A stretch of 64,000 nt of DNA, taken from NCBI RefSeq assembly GCF_963082655.1, contig NC_081555.1:23718291-23782290 (forward strand). Direction: 5' to 3'. Positions 44,836 through 53,816 of this stretch are shown here, one piece after another. Source of the DNA: Stomoxys calcitrans (Eukaryota; Arthropoda; Insecta; Diptera; Muscidae). Under the pieces are notes generated by a model that had not been told where the DNA came from, did no database searches, and worked only from the letters and a program-made list of their open reading frames with translations. Every line of letters starts with the position of its first letter. The first letter of the stretch is position 1. The translations under genes and the position numbers were made by a program.

Positions 44836-45148
44836 GGCCACCATAGCGCAGAGGTTAGCATGTCCGCGAATGACGCTGAGCGCCTGGGTTCGAATCCTGG
44901 CGAGATCATCAGAAAAAATTTTCAGTGGTGGCTCTCCCCTCCTAATGCCGGCAACATTTGTGAGGTAATATGCCATGTAAAACTTCTCTCCAAAGAGGTG
45001 TCGCACTGCGGCACGCCGTTCGGACTCGGCTATAAAAAGGAGGCCCCTTATCGTTGAGCTTAAACTTGAATCGGACTGCACTCATTGATAGATGAGAAGT
45101 TTGCCTCTGTTCCTTAATGGAATGTTCATGGCCAAAATTTGCATTTGC
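44836..45148 (+). mobile_element. tRNA-derived SINE, best-preserved full-length copy
   Basis: Head 44836-44910 with A box 'tagcgcagaggtta' (44844-44857) and B box 'gggttcgaatcctgg' (44886-44900). The body has 'cctcctaatgccggcaacat', 'gtgaggtaatatgccatg', 'aacttctctccaaagaggtg' and 'gcggcacgccgttcggactc'. The tail has 'ttgagcttaaacttgaatcg' and 'cctctgttccttaatggaat', ending 'aatttgcatttgcat'. About 310 bp. It is the reference for calling the other copies, and abuts a LINE remnant. Confidence 0.92.
44844..44900 (+). promoter_or_regulatory. Internal Pol III promoter (A and B boxes) of the full-length SINE
   Basis: A box 'tagcgcagaggt' and B box 'ggttcgaatcc' are 43 bp apart start to start, within the range for tRNA-type promoters. 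Both agree with the eukaryotic consensus; activity is not shown by the sequence. Confidence 0.7.
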
Positions 45149-45149
45149 A

Positions 45150-46190
45150 TATTGGGATGTGTGTTACACACGGCTCAAGGCCATACCAAAACGAAAAACG
45201 TGCCTCCTAGAAGCCGCCGCCAAGATGAAAAAGTTTCCTTCAAAAACCCATGTCCAAACTGAAACGTTAGTAGACGACATGGGAGTGAGAGCAGAAACAA
45301 CGAAGGACATGATGAGGCTTTTGTTGAAAACGCATTTTCCACAGGATACGACGGAACTCACGGAGACACTGGAATCTTGAAATAATGAGCTTGATCGAAG
45401 GCTTATCATAACGGAATTTTTAGTCAAGGAAGCCTTGAGAAGCTTCAAACCATTTAAGTCACCCGCAACTGATGGAATATTTCCGGCGTTACTACAATAG
45501 GAGACCGACTATCTGGTGCCTCATCTGGCCAATATTTTCACAGCGTGCCTAGGATTTGCATGTACTCCGAAAGCCTGGCAGGAGGCAAGGGCGGTGTTTA
45601 TACCCAAGCCCAGCTAGGCTAGTTATGCGACACCAAAGGCTTACAGACCCATAAGCCTTACATCCTTTCTACTCAAAACCATGGAACGTATTGTGTGCAT
45701 GCCATGATAAAGAGTAGGATATCCATCGAACTGCTTAAATACAAAAAGCATGCCTATGTCAAGGGAAGGTCGGTGGACACAGCCCTGCACGAGGTTCTAC
45801 ATAAAATAGAAAGATTCTTCGATGCCAAGACGTACACATTGGCGGTTTGCATTGACATCGAGGGGGCGTTTAACAATGCGCGGACCGACACACTGATCCA
45901 ATGCTTAGACCAGTACAGGGTGGACCCGGTCCTTAGAGACTGGATAAACCATATGCTAACGAACAGGTGGATAAATTGCGGGTCCCATGACATAAAGTGG
46001 CACATGGCACGCCATAGGGGGGGCATTTAATCGACACTCCTTTGGGTGACCACCACAGATGACCTATTACGGATGTTGACTGAGGGATTTGAACCCGTCT
46101 GCTAGGCAGACGATGTTGTAATACTTCTTAGGGGTAAAAATCCGAGCCAGAAAATTCACATCAGTAAGATCAAAAGTGGCTTGGAGTTTA
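45150..46190 (+). pseudogene. LOA-like LINE ORF2: pre-RT and RT domain remnant
   Basis: Collinear pieces in order: 'MRLLLKTHFPQDTTEL' (pre-RT, about 45314-45360), 'LRSFKPFKSPATDGIFPALL' (RT start, 45436-45498), 'EARAVFIPKPS' and 'TPKAYRPISLTSFLLKTMER' (45585-45690), 'KHAYVKGRSVDTALHEVLHK' (45747-45806), and 'LAVCIDIEGAFNNARTDTLI' (45839-45898, holding the first catalytic Asp). The final motif, normally tyrosine-Ala-Asp-Asp, reads Cys-stop-Ala-Asp-Asp-Val-Val-Ile: codon 46103-46105 is TAG. Other stops occur near 45379 and 45499. Dead copy. Confidence 0.85.
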
Positions 46191-46504
46191 AAGAAAAATC
46201 AACAACTAAGGCTATATATACTGAAACGAAATTTTTTGTAAATGGCGCCCAACGTAAGGTGCTCGAAAAATTGTCGAAACTTACTATTGCCATATAGAAT
46301 AGACATTGCTTAAGTAGAACTCGGTTTTGCATTTCAACAAGAAATAGGAAACTTGGGTTTTTGCACTATACCAGCAATTTTTGTAACTGGCGCCCAACGT
46401 TTGAGTTTGCTTTTGCAACTGGCGCCCAACGTTAGACATTGCTTAATTGTTCAAACTTTTGTCTCAAAAATATAATTTTCTTCATTGAGGTAAAAAATAG
46501 AAAT
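46191..46504 (+). mobile_element. Insertion with three copies of a tRNA-Lys-type primer-binding-site motif
   Basis: This block separates the RT palm and thumb parts of the LINE. TGGCGCCCAACGT occurs exactly at 46243-46255, 46388-46400 and 46420-46432. It is complementary to the 3' acceptor end expected of insect tRNA-Lys (…ACGTTGGGCGCCA), a primer used by several LTR retroelements. A ~145-bp segment including 'agacattgcttaa' repeats around it (46303 and 46434). No LTR pair, gag or pol is visible, so it is probably a leader fragment. Confidence 0.5.
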
Positions 46505-48020
46505 TTTAAATGGTTGGGCCGAAAGGGTCTTGCATATGGCATATGACTGGGCTAGACCCAGAGGTCTCAATGTTAACCCAAAGAAGACTGAAATATGCCT
46601 GTTCACGAGGAAGACGAAGGTGGGCCAATTTGACGCACCACGTTTCTTCAATACGACGATTTCGATATCTGACAAGGTCAAATACTTAGGTGTGATTTTG
46701 GACAGGAAATTGAATTGGAAGTGTCACATTAAAAAGGGTACTGAGAAGGCTCACAGATGTTGGTCACTATATAGGCGGGACGTGGGCTCGAAATAGGACC
46801 TTAATCTACTGGCTCTACATGAGCGTGATTTGACCAATACTTACTTACGCCTCAGTAGTTTGATTAACTGCTATGGAGAAAAAGTGCAACGTCAGGACCT
46901 TAGAACAAGTTCAGAAAACATGTTGTCTTGGTATAGGCAGAGCGATGAGGACCACGCCCACTAGGGCACTGGAGACTATTCCAGATATCCGACCCATTGA
47001 CATACAGATTAAGTGTGAGGCAGCCACTGGGGCTATGAGACCTAAGGCGATGGGAGAATGAATTGAGAATGAAAGCAGCTCGAGGATAGAAAACCTGGAA
47101 GGAAGAGAAAAGGTTTCCGAGTGGATACCTGAGTTGAGTCTTGAGGTCGAGTCCGAGGCACTGCCGCCAGCGACACAGTCTTGAACTGACGGAACCCTAG
47201 TATTGCCATCTGGAAGATCATGTTACACGGATGGATCAAAGCTAGGGGACAAAGTGGGTCTGGGGGTCTACATTGAGAACCCAGGGACTGAAATTTGTTT
47301 TAGACTGCCTGACCATAATACGGTACTTCAGGTGGAGATCCAGGCGATCACGAAATGCGTCAGGTGGTGTGGTACTAAAGCGAGGACGTCGGGCCGTAAT
47401 GGTGGTAGGAGAATGAAAGGGCAGACGAATTGGCAGAGAAGGCCAGAGAACTGTCGTCGATAAACTTGGTTAACCCGAAGCCTTTTGGGTCAATGCAATC
47501 CGATTTAAGGGTGTGGGTGACAAACTCGCATGTAACACTGTGCAACAGTGAAACAGTCGGTAGGACGGCGAAAATTCTATGGGGTGATCCGGATCATGAG
47601 AGGGCGGGGCTATTACTTAAAGGAAGTAAGAACGAGGTCAGTCTATTGTAGATTTTTGTATCGTAACGGGACACATAGGATTACGAGCTCACTTATGCGA
47701 AATCGGTGCGGCAAGTGATAGCATGTGCAGGGCATGTGGGGAAGATGATGAAACGTTGGAGTATTTCCAACGTCATTGCCCGGCTTTTGCGGCTCATAGG
47801 CATCGGTGCTTAGGTGGGGACACGACACCAGATATGAACCAATTTAGGGAAGTGGTATGGAAAACAAGGATTTTGTAAGTAGTATGGAAATCCTAAGTTT
47901 AAAGTTTCTTTTTCGAGGTTACTTTTTAATTTTTAGAGCGCACAAAAAGCCGATTACTGGCTTAGGTGTATGCCCATAGTGGCAAGGGACGGATTAATAT
48001 TCGCACCCTCATTTCAACCT
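46505..48020 (+). pseudogene. LOA-like LINE ORF2: RT thumb, RNase H, C-terminal knuckle and 3' UTR
   Basis: After the insertion, 'GLNVNPKKTEICLFTRKTKV' (46566-46625) and 'KVKYLGVILDRKLNWKCHIK' (46674-46733) give the RT C-terminus. 'TCCLGIGRAMRTTPTRALET' (46919-46978) is the linker. RNase H starts 'SCYTDGSKLGDKVGLGVYIE' (47218-47277), with the first Asp kept, and 'DHNTVLQVEIQAI' (47311-47349); the middle of the domain is deleted after 47395. Then 'NLVNPKPFGSMQSDLRVW' (47464-47517), 'ETVGRTAKILWGDPD' and a Cys/His tail '-CRACGEDDETLEYFQRHCPAF' (about 47724-47788). A 3' UTR with 'cttaggtgtatgcccatagt' (47963-47982) ends in 'accttacctatcc'. Confidence 0.85.
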
Positions 48021-48217
48021 TACCTATCCTTAATTGAAATTTAGCAATTTTCTATATTAACTTTTTTTCAATTGTTTAGAAATGGAGCTTTGAGAAATTT
48101 AACTGAACAAGCATTCTTAAAAAAATTTCCCCTAGAAATTAAATTTCCCCAAAAAAACCATAGACATTTTTTATAAACTTTAAGATATCAGTACTTCCAT
48201 GGCAGGTAGAATACATT
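48021..48217. other. A+T-rich spacer
   Basis: Short A+T-rich sequence between two LINE fragments; nothing recognised. Confidence 0.3.
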
Positions 48218-48620
48218 AAAATTGCCAATATCCAACTCTATTGCCTTCCTTCATCATTGTCGCAATGTGGCTTGTTTGGCGCTGTTCTATCGGTACTTTC
48301 ATGGTTTGTGTTCGTCTGATATTCGTCTTCTTATTTCTGATGTAAGGATGTATGTCAGGGAGAGTAGACATGCCAGGAACTCACACCCGTTTGTAATTGA
48401 TTGGCCAGCGGACCACACAATGCATTATAGAGAGAATTCTTATTTCGCCCGAACCGTTCGTATGTGGAATCGACTTCCGGCAAATATTTTTCCCACCCAC
48501 TTTGTCATCCAAAGATTTAAGACCTTTCCCCCCCCTCCAATTCCTAATTTCCCTTCGCCAACGCAATGCACTCTATTTAGAGGAGACATCCCCTGTGTGT
48601 TGGCTGACAGAAAAAAAAAA
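48218..48620 (+). pseudogene. C-terminal fragment of a CR1/Jockey-type LINE reverse transcriptase
   Basis: A frame of 156 codons (48222-48692) reads 'HHCRNVACLALFYRYFHGLC', then 'SRHARNSHPFVIDWPADHT', 'HYRENSYFARTVRMWNRLPA' and 'FPTHFVIQRFK'. The order R-x-V-x-x-L-x-L-F-Y-x-x-x-H-G-x-C, R-x-H-P, and 'F-x-R-T-x-R-x-W-N-x-L-P' is the usual C-terminus of CR1/Jockey-group LINE RTs. From about 48601 an A run and DINE-like sequence begin, so the last ~25 codons are not LINE. It is a 5'-truncated insertion with a probable poly(A) (48611-48621). Confidence 0.75.
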
Positions 48621-48625
48621 ACAAA

Positions 48626-48929
48626 TGAGCGGCCTAGAGGCTTGGGAAGTCAAATCGGAAAATCGGTTTATGGGATCTATATCAGGAAATAAACTGATTT
48701 GTATACTACAATATATCTTCAATATGGGCCGATTCAGAGCGTACTTGTCGTTGAAACGAGAGGTAAAAGGAGAAGTCATTGCGCAATATGTCAGCCAAAT
48801 GAAATAATAATTGGCTAATGGTAGCAATATGGGCCGATTCAGAGCGTACTTGTCGTTGAAACGAGAGGTAAAAGGAGAAGTCATTGCGCAATATTTCAGC
48901 CAAATGAAATAATAATTGGCTAATGGTAG
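48626..48929 (-). repeat. DINE-like module duplicated in tandem (104-bp offset), abutting array B
   Basis: 'aggcttgggaagtcaaatcg' and 'cggtttatgggatctatatc' are DINE-like modules on the minus strand. The block 'caatatgggccgattcagag' to 'ataattggctaatggtag' occurs at 48720-48823 and from 48824. The second copy's 'ttggctaatggtag' leads straight into the 31-bp array. Confidence 0.8.
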
Positions 48930-50608
48930 TTTTAGTTCCCTTGCTTTTGGATAAAAGCAGTTTTTAGTACCCTTGCCTATAGGTAATGGTAGTTTTAGTA
49001 CTCTTACCTTTGGGTAAGAGCAGTTTTACTACCCTTGCCTTTGGCTTAAACTAGTTTTAGTACCCTTGCCTTTGGCTAAGGTTCGTTTTAGTACTTTGTC
49101 TTTGGCTACGGATATTTTTAGTACCCTTGCCTTTGTCTAAGTGTAGTTTTAGTACCCTTTCCTTCAGCTTAGGTAGTTTTAGCACCCTTGCATTTGGCTA
49201 ATGGTAGTTTTAGAACCCTTGCCTTTGGCTTCGAGTAGTTGTAGTACCCTTGCCTTTGGCTAAGGGTAGTTTAAGTACTCTTGCCTTTGGCTAAGGGTAA
49301 TTTTAGTACCCTTGCCTTTGGCTATGGGTAGTGGTAGTACACTTACCTTTGGCTAAGGGTAGTTGTAGTACACTTACCTTTGGCTGAGGGTAGTTATAGT
49401 ACCCTTGCCTATGTCTAAGGGTAGATTTAGTACCCTTGCCTTTTGGCTAAGGGTACTTGTAATACCCTTGCCTTTGCCTAAGGGTAGTTTTAGTACCCTT
49501 GTCTTTGGCTAAGGGTATTTTAAGTACCCTTGCCTTTGGCTAATGGTAGTTTTAGTACCCTCTCCTTTGAGTTAGGGTAGTTTTACAATCCTAGTCTTTG
49601 GCAAGGATACCTTTGCCTAAGGGTAGTTTTAGTACCCCTACCTTTGGCTAAAGGTAGTTTTAGTACAATTGCCTTTGGCTAAGGGTAGTTTTAGTACTCT
49701 TGCTATTGGATAAGGGTAGTTGAAGTACCCTTGCCTTTGGTTAAGGGTAGTTTTAGCACAATTGCCTTTTGTCTAAGGTCAATTGCCTTTGGCCAAGGGT
49801 AGTTTTAGTACCATTGCCTTTGGCTAAGGGTAGTTTTAGTACCCTTGCCTTGGGATAAGGGTAGTTTTAGTACTCTTGCCTTTGGCTAAGGGTAGTTTTA
49901 GTACTCTTGCCTTTGGCTAAGGGTAGTTTTAGTACAATTGCCTTTGGTTAAGGGTAGTTTTAGTACTCTTGCTATTGGATAAGGGTAGTTGAAGTACTCT
50001 AGCCTTTGGTTAAGGGTAGTTTTAGCACAATTGCCTTTTGTCTAAGGTCAATTGCCTTTGGCCAAGGGTAGTTTTAGTACCATTGCCTTTGGCTAAGGGT
50101 AGTTTTAGTACCCTTGTCTTGGGATAAGGGTAGTTTTAGTACCCTTGCCTTGGGATAAGGGTAGTTTCAGTACCCTTGCCTTTTGTTAAGGGTAGTTTTA
50201 GTACCCTTGCCTTTGGTTAAGGGTATTTTTGTGCCCTTGGCTTTGGCTAAGAATGGTTTTATTACACTTGCCTTTGGCTAAGGGTGGTTTTAATATCCTT
50301 GCCATTCGCTAAGGGTAGTTTTAGTACCTTTGCCTTTAGCCAAGGGTAGTTTTAGTACCATTGCCTTTGGATAAGGGTAGTTTTAGTACCCTTGCTTTGG
50401 GCTAAGGGTAGTTTTAGTACCCTTGCCTTTGGTTAAGGGTAGTTTTAATACCCTTGTCATTCGCTTAGGGTAGTTTTAGTACCTTTGCCTTCATGTAAGG
50501 GTGGTTTTAGTACCCTTGCGTTTGCCTAACGGTAGTTTTAGTACCCTTGCCTTTGGCTAAGGGGTAGTTTTAATACATTTGCCTTTGGCTAAGGGAAGTT
50601 TTAGTATG
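48916..50608. repeat. 31-bp minisatellite array B (about 54 copies)
   Basis: Same period and same 'ggtagttttagtaccctt' half as array A, but the dyad half reads 'gcctttggctaag' instead of 'tcctttgggaaag'. A block with 'cttgctattggataagggta' and 'gtctaaggtcaattgccttt' is duplicated with a 269-bp offset (for example 49701 and 49970; 49771 and 50040). It ends near 50608 in unrelated sequence. Confidence 0.95.
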
Positions 50609-51772
50609 AACCTTTTTGTAATCCCAACCGGTCATTGAGTTAACCGCCCTGTGTGTTATAGCCCCAATAGCCATTTGACTATTCTTGAGCACACTCACAA
50701 CTACTGTTCATGCATTAACACTGTACCAGTTCTTGTAGTCCGTAATAGTTCGGATCTCCCCTGAAGTAGTGTTCCGCCTCTGGATCTACAACTCCTATAG
50801 CCGTTAAGTCCCCTAGCTTCAAATCATCCGACATTTTTGTTTCAGATTAAACCTTTATTGTCGTCTCAGGTATTTGCTCGACTGCAGTTCAATATCTTCC
50901 CCTATGGTCTCTGCGGCGTTAGTGGGACCTGCTTCTTCCTTTAATCCATTCATCCTTCTCACAGTGGAAAATCGAAAAAAATTGTACAAAAAACTGCCGT
51001 CGGTTGCGAACGTGTTGAAACAAGCCTTTGAAAAATTAGAGCTGAGTTGTTAACAAAGTCATTTGCCAAATTCCAAGACCCTAAGTTGTACGAGGCCTCT
51101 TGGTAGCCCATTAAACTTGGTCCCCTTGGCCTTGCAAAAATGTTGTTCGGGCTGCAAAACTTTTCTTTTGAGCTCTAACTTTTCAAAATTTCAAAAAATT
51201 CTCTCTTTCTATTCATAAAGGGCAAATTTTTTTTACAGTTTTAACGATTCCATCCCATTGTGCGGCATGTGAGTCCCAAGAGGGCCTTGCACTTCCTAGG
51301 GCTTTCAAATTTTTCAAATCATCTCGTTCACCCCTAAGCTCTAACTATTCCAAAGAGTTATCTCTACCCTTTCCTAACAGGGTTGATGTTTTACAGGCTT
51401 CTTTTCCATTCCATCCCACTGTGCTTCGTTTTATGTAATTTTGGGCCTGATGTACAAAATGTCTTTTGGGGCCTAGCCAAAATCAGATGTCCTTTGGATT
51501 TGCAACGTTTTAATGTTGCACTTCCTCAACAATGCGGTTCACCCAACTACCGATGTGTATGTCGGAACCGCCCTAATCACACCTTTGCAGAACCAGTGGA
51601 TTGTCTTGCTATGGAGTCTCTATTTCGAGCCTATACCTCTTCTGTTTTCGTGGTTTCAGTAGCATTTCAGTACTCCTGGTCAAACAGAAGGTTTCTTGTG
51701 AAAAACATTTCTCATCGAGAATGGGCAATAGTTTGCCATTTCTCTGCTATTTCCTCTGGGTGAAATTTCCTA
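50609..51772. other. Unassigned sequence, possibly old retroelement
   Basis: 50870-51000 has a codon-like minus-strand stretch and a short frame beginning about 50834 ('MSDDLKLGDLTAIGVVD') that I cannot place. 51030-51420 shows a decayed repeat of about 150 bp ('cgattccatcccattgtgcg' at 51246 and 'ttccattccatcccactgtg' at 51403). The plus-strand frame at 51383-51763 (126 codons, Phe/Cys/Ser-rich) has no recognisable family. Confidence 0.3.
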
Positions 51773-52112
51773 TGGAGTTCACCGTAGCGTAGAGATTTGC
51801 ATGTCCACCCACAAAGCTGAACAACAGAGTTCGCCTGAGTTCGTCTGAGTTCGAATCCTGGCAAAAACATCGAAAAAAATTTTCAGCGGTGGTTTACCCC
51901 TCCTAATGCTGGCAACATTTGTGAGGTACTATGCCATGTAAAAACTTCTCCCCAAAGAGGTGTTGCACTGCGTTACACCGTTCGGACTCGGTAAGAAAAA
52001 GGAGGTCTCCTATCATTGAGCTTAATTTGGATCGGGCAGCACTCATTGATATGTGAGAAGTTTGCCCCTGTTCCTCAATGGAATGTTCATGGGCAAATTT
52101 GTAATTTTCTAA
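51773..52112 (+). mobile_element. tRNA-derived SINE with a locally multiplied B-box region
   Basis: Head begins 'gttcaccgtagcgtagagat' (51777); the B-box segment is stretched as 'agttcgcctgagttcgtctg' then 'agttcgaatcctgg' (51827-51861), three 'gagttcg' in a row. Body and tail follow the reference copy ('ctcctaatgctggcaacatt', 'gtgaggtactatgccatgta', 'ttcctcaatggaatgttcat') to about 52112. Confidence 0.88.
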
Positions 52113-53816
52113 TGGAGATTAAATTCTGACAAAATTTCCTAGAAAAATAAAATTTTCCAAAAAAAAACTTTTAAAATGGAAACTTAGAAAATAGAATAGA
52201 ATTAGAATTAAAATCCTTAGAAATTTCCAATTTCAATAAAATCCGAAAAAAATCTCATAGAAATTAAATTTTTGACAACTTAAGCAGTACCCATTTTCTT
52301 TAGTGTCTCAATAACCAAACTCCCATTCACTTTTTCAATCATCATTATTAACATCATCATCATCATCATCATCACCACAATCGCCGTCATCATTATCACC
52401 TAGTCAAAGACATCGTTGTCTTAGAAAACCACAACAACAAAGAAAACTGTTTTGCCCAACTTTGCCTTTTTTTTGTATGCGCGCAAGATTGTGCAACATA
52501 GCCAATGTTGGTTGGACTTCATCCATACACATTGCCCCGAACACAGAGAGGGATAGGGAGAGGGAGAGAGAGAGAAACGGAGAGGAGAAGAAAATGTGAA
52601 AAATTTTGCTTTTCATGACGATCATCAACGTTGAACGTGAAAAGCGGAAAAGTTTTACAAGACACAGCATAAATGTTGTTGCAGTAGAGCGAGCAGCAGC
52701 CACAATAACAACAACAACAACAACAACAGCAACAAACATGCCAACAAGTTGTAATGCAAGAAGACAAGTAACAACAAATGCTTGAGCAGTCATAGCACAA
52801 AGAGGAATATTAGAGGGGTTTTTGATAAAAACTGAGGTATTCTAAAGCAAAGGCATGGAGGTAAGTCTACTCAACTTAAAATTTCAAAAACATGGCTATT
52901 ATCTCAAAGCAATAAAAACAAATCATAAAGACAACCAAGAAGAAGAAGAAGAAAAAAAATTATTAGATAAAGAAAACTAAAGTTATGCCGGCGACCCACA
53001 AAACATCAACCAGTTATGCCTCTAGTCAGCCAGCCAACTTGGGAAAATTAAAGGAAAAGTGAAACAGATATCGACCGACTGCACTTTAAAGCCCACAGCT
53101 TGCAACAAAGGGGAAAGTCAAAAGAGAGGGAAACCAAATCAAAGAAAAGCCTGTTTTGTGGTTTAGCCCAGATGGCAGTGGATGAGGGGTGAGGCATACA
53201 AACAAAACTCTCATAGCTTCTCCCAGCGGCTGGGATGCGTGCAAATCGCTAAGAGAGCAACCATACAAAACAAAACAAAAAAAAAATCAACACTGCTATT
53301 GCATAAGCCTGGAGTTTGGAAAATGTTTACTGGTTTTCCTTTGCCATGTTATCGCATAGAGTGGAGGCTGATTGGAGTTGAGCTGAGGTGGTTTCCACGC
53401 TTTCAATTTTTTATGGCACATAGCGAATAAATGTGGCAATCCCCGCCTGATTGCAAGCTGCATTCACCATGCCATGTTGCTTAGCATTGTTGCTATGCCG
53501 CCTTTGCTCTTCTGATGCCTTACGACAAGATGCAATTTTCCATGGAGTTCATTGTGGTGGTGCTTGTGGGTTATGTGCCTATCCGTGAGTGTTGAGTGAG
53601 TGGCTGAGGTTTTTCATGATGTGTTATAGTTGTTGTTGTTGTTGTTTTCTCTAGCCAACCTAGCTGCTATTGCACAATCCCTAGTTTAGCTGTGAATTAT
53701 GAAAAGCGCCAATGAATGGATAACAAATGTGTGTAGAGGTAGGACTTTACTTTTCAAAATGTTTTAGGGGGATAACAAAAAAAAAGAGTTGCCAGATTTT
53801 CCATTCATTATTTATT
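52113..53816. other. Low-copy island with GAGA, CAT and CAA tracts
   Basis: Features seen: CAT run 52354-52373, GA-rich tract 52543-52587, CAA run 52706-52738, GTT run 53629-53646 and an AAG run near 52941. The rest has no repeat similarity and no supported exon. Confidence 0.5.

Noticed and set aside
51383..51763. 126-codon frame before a SINE
   Set aside because: No recognisable family and it partly overlaps decayed repeat; kept only as unassigned sequence.
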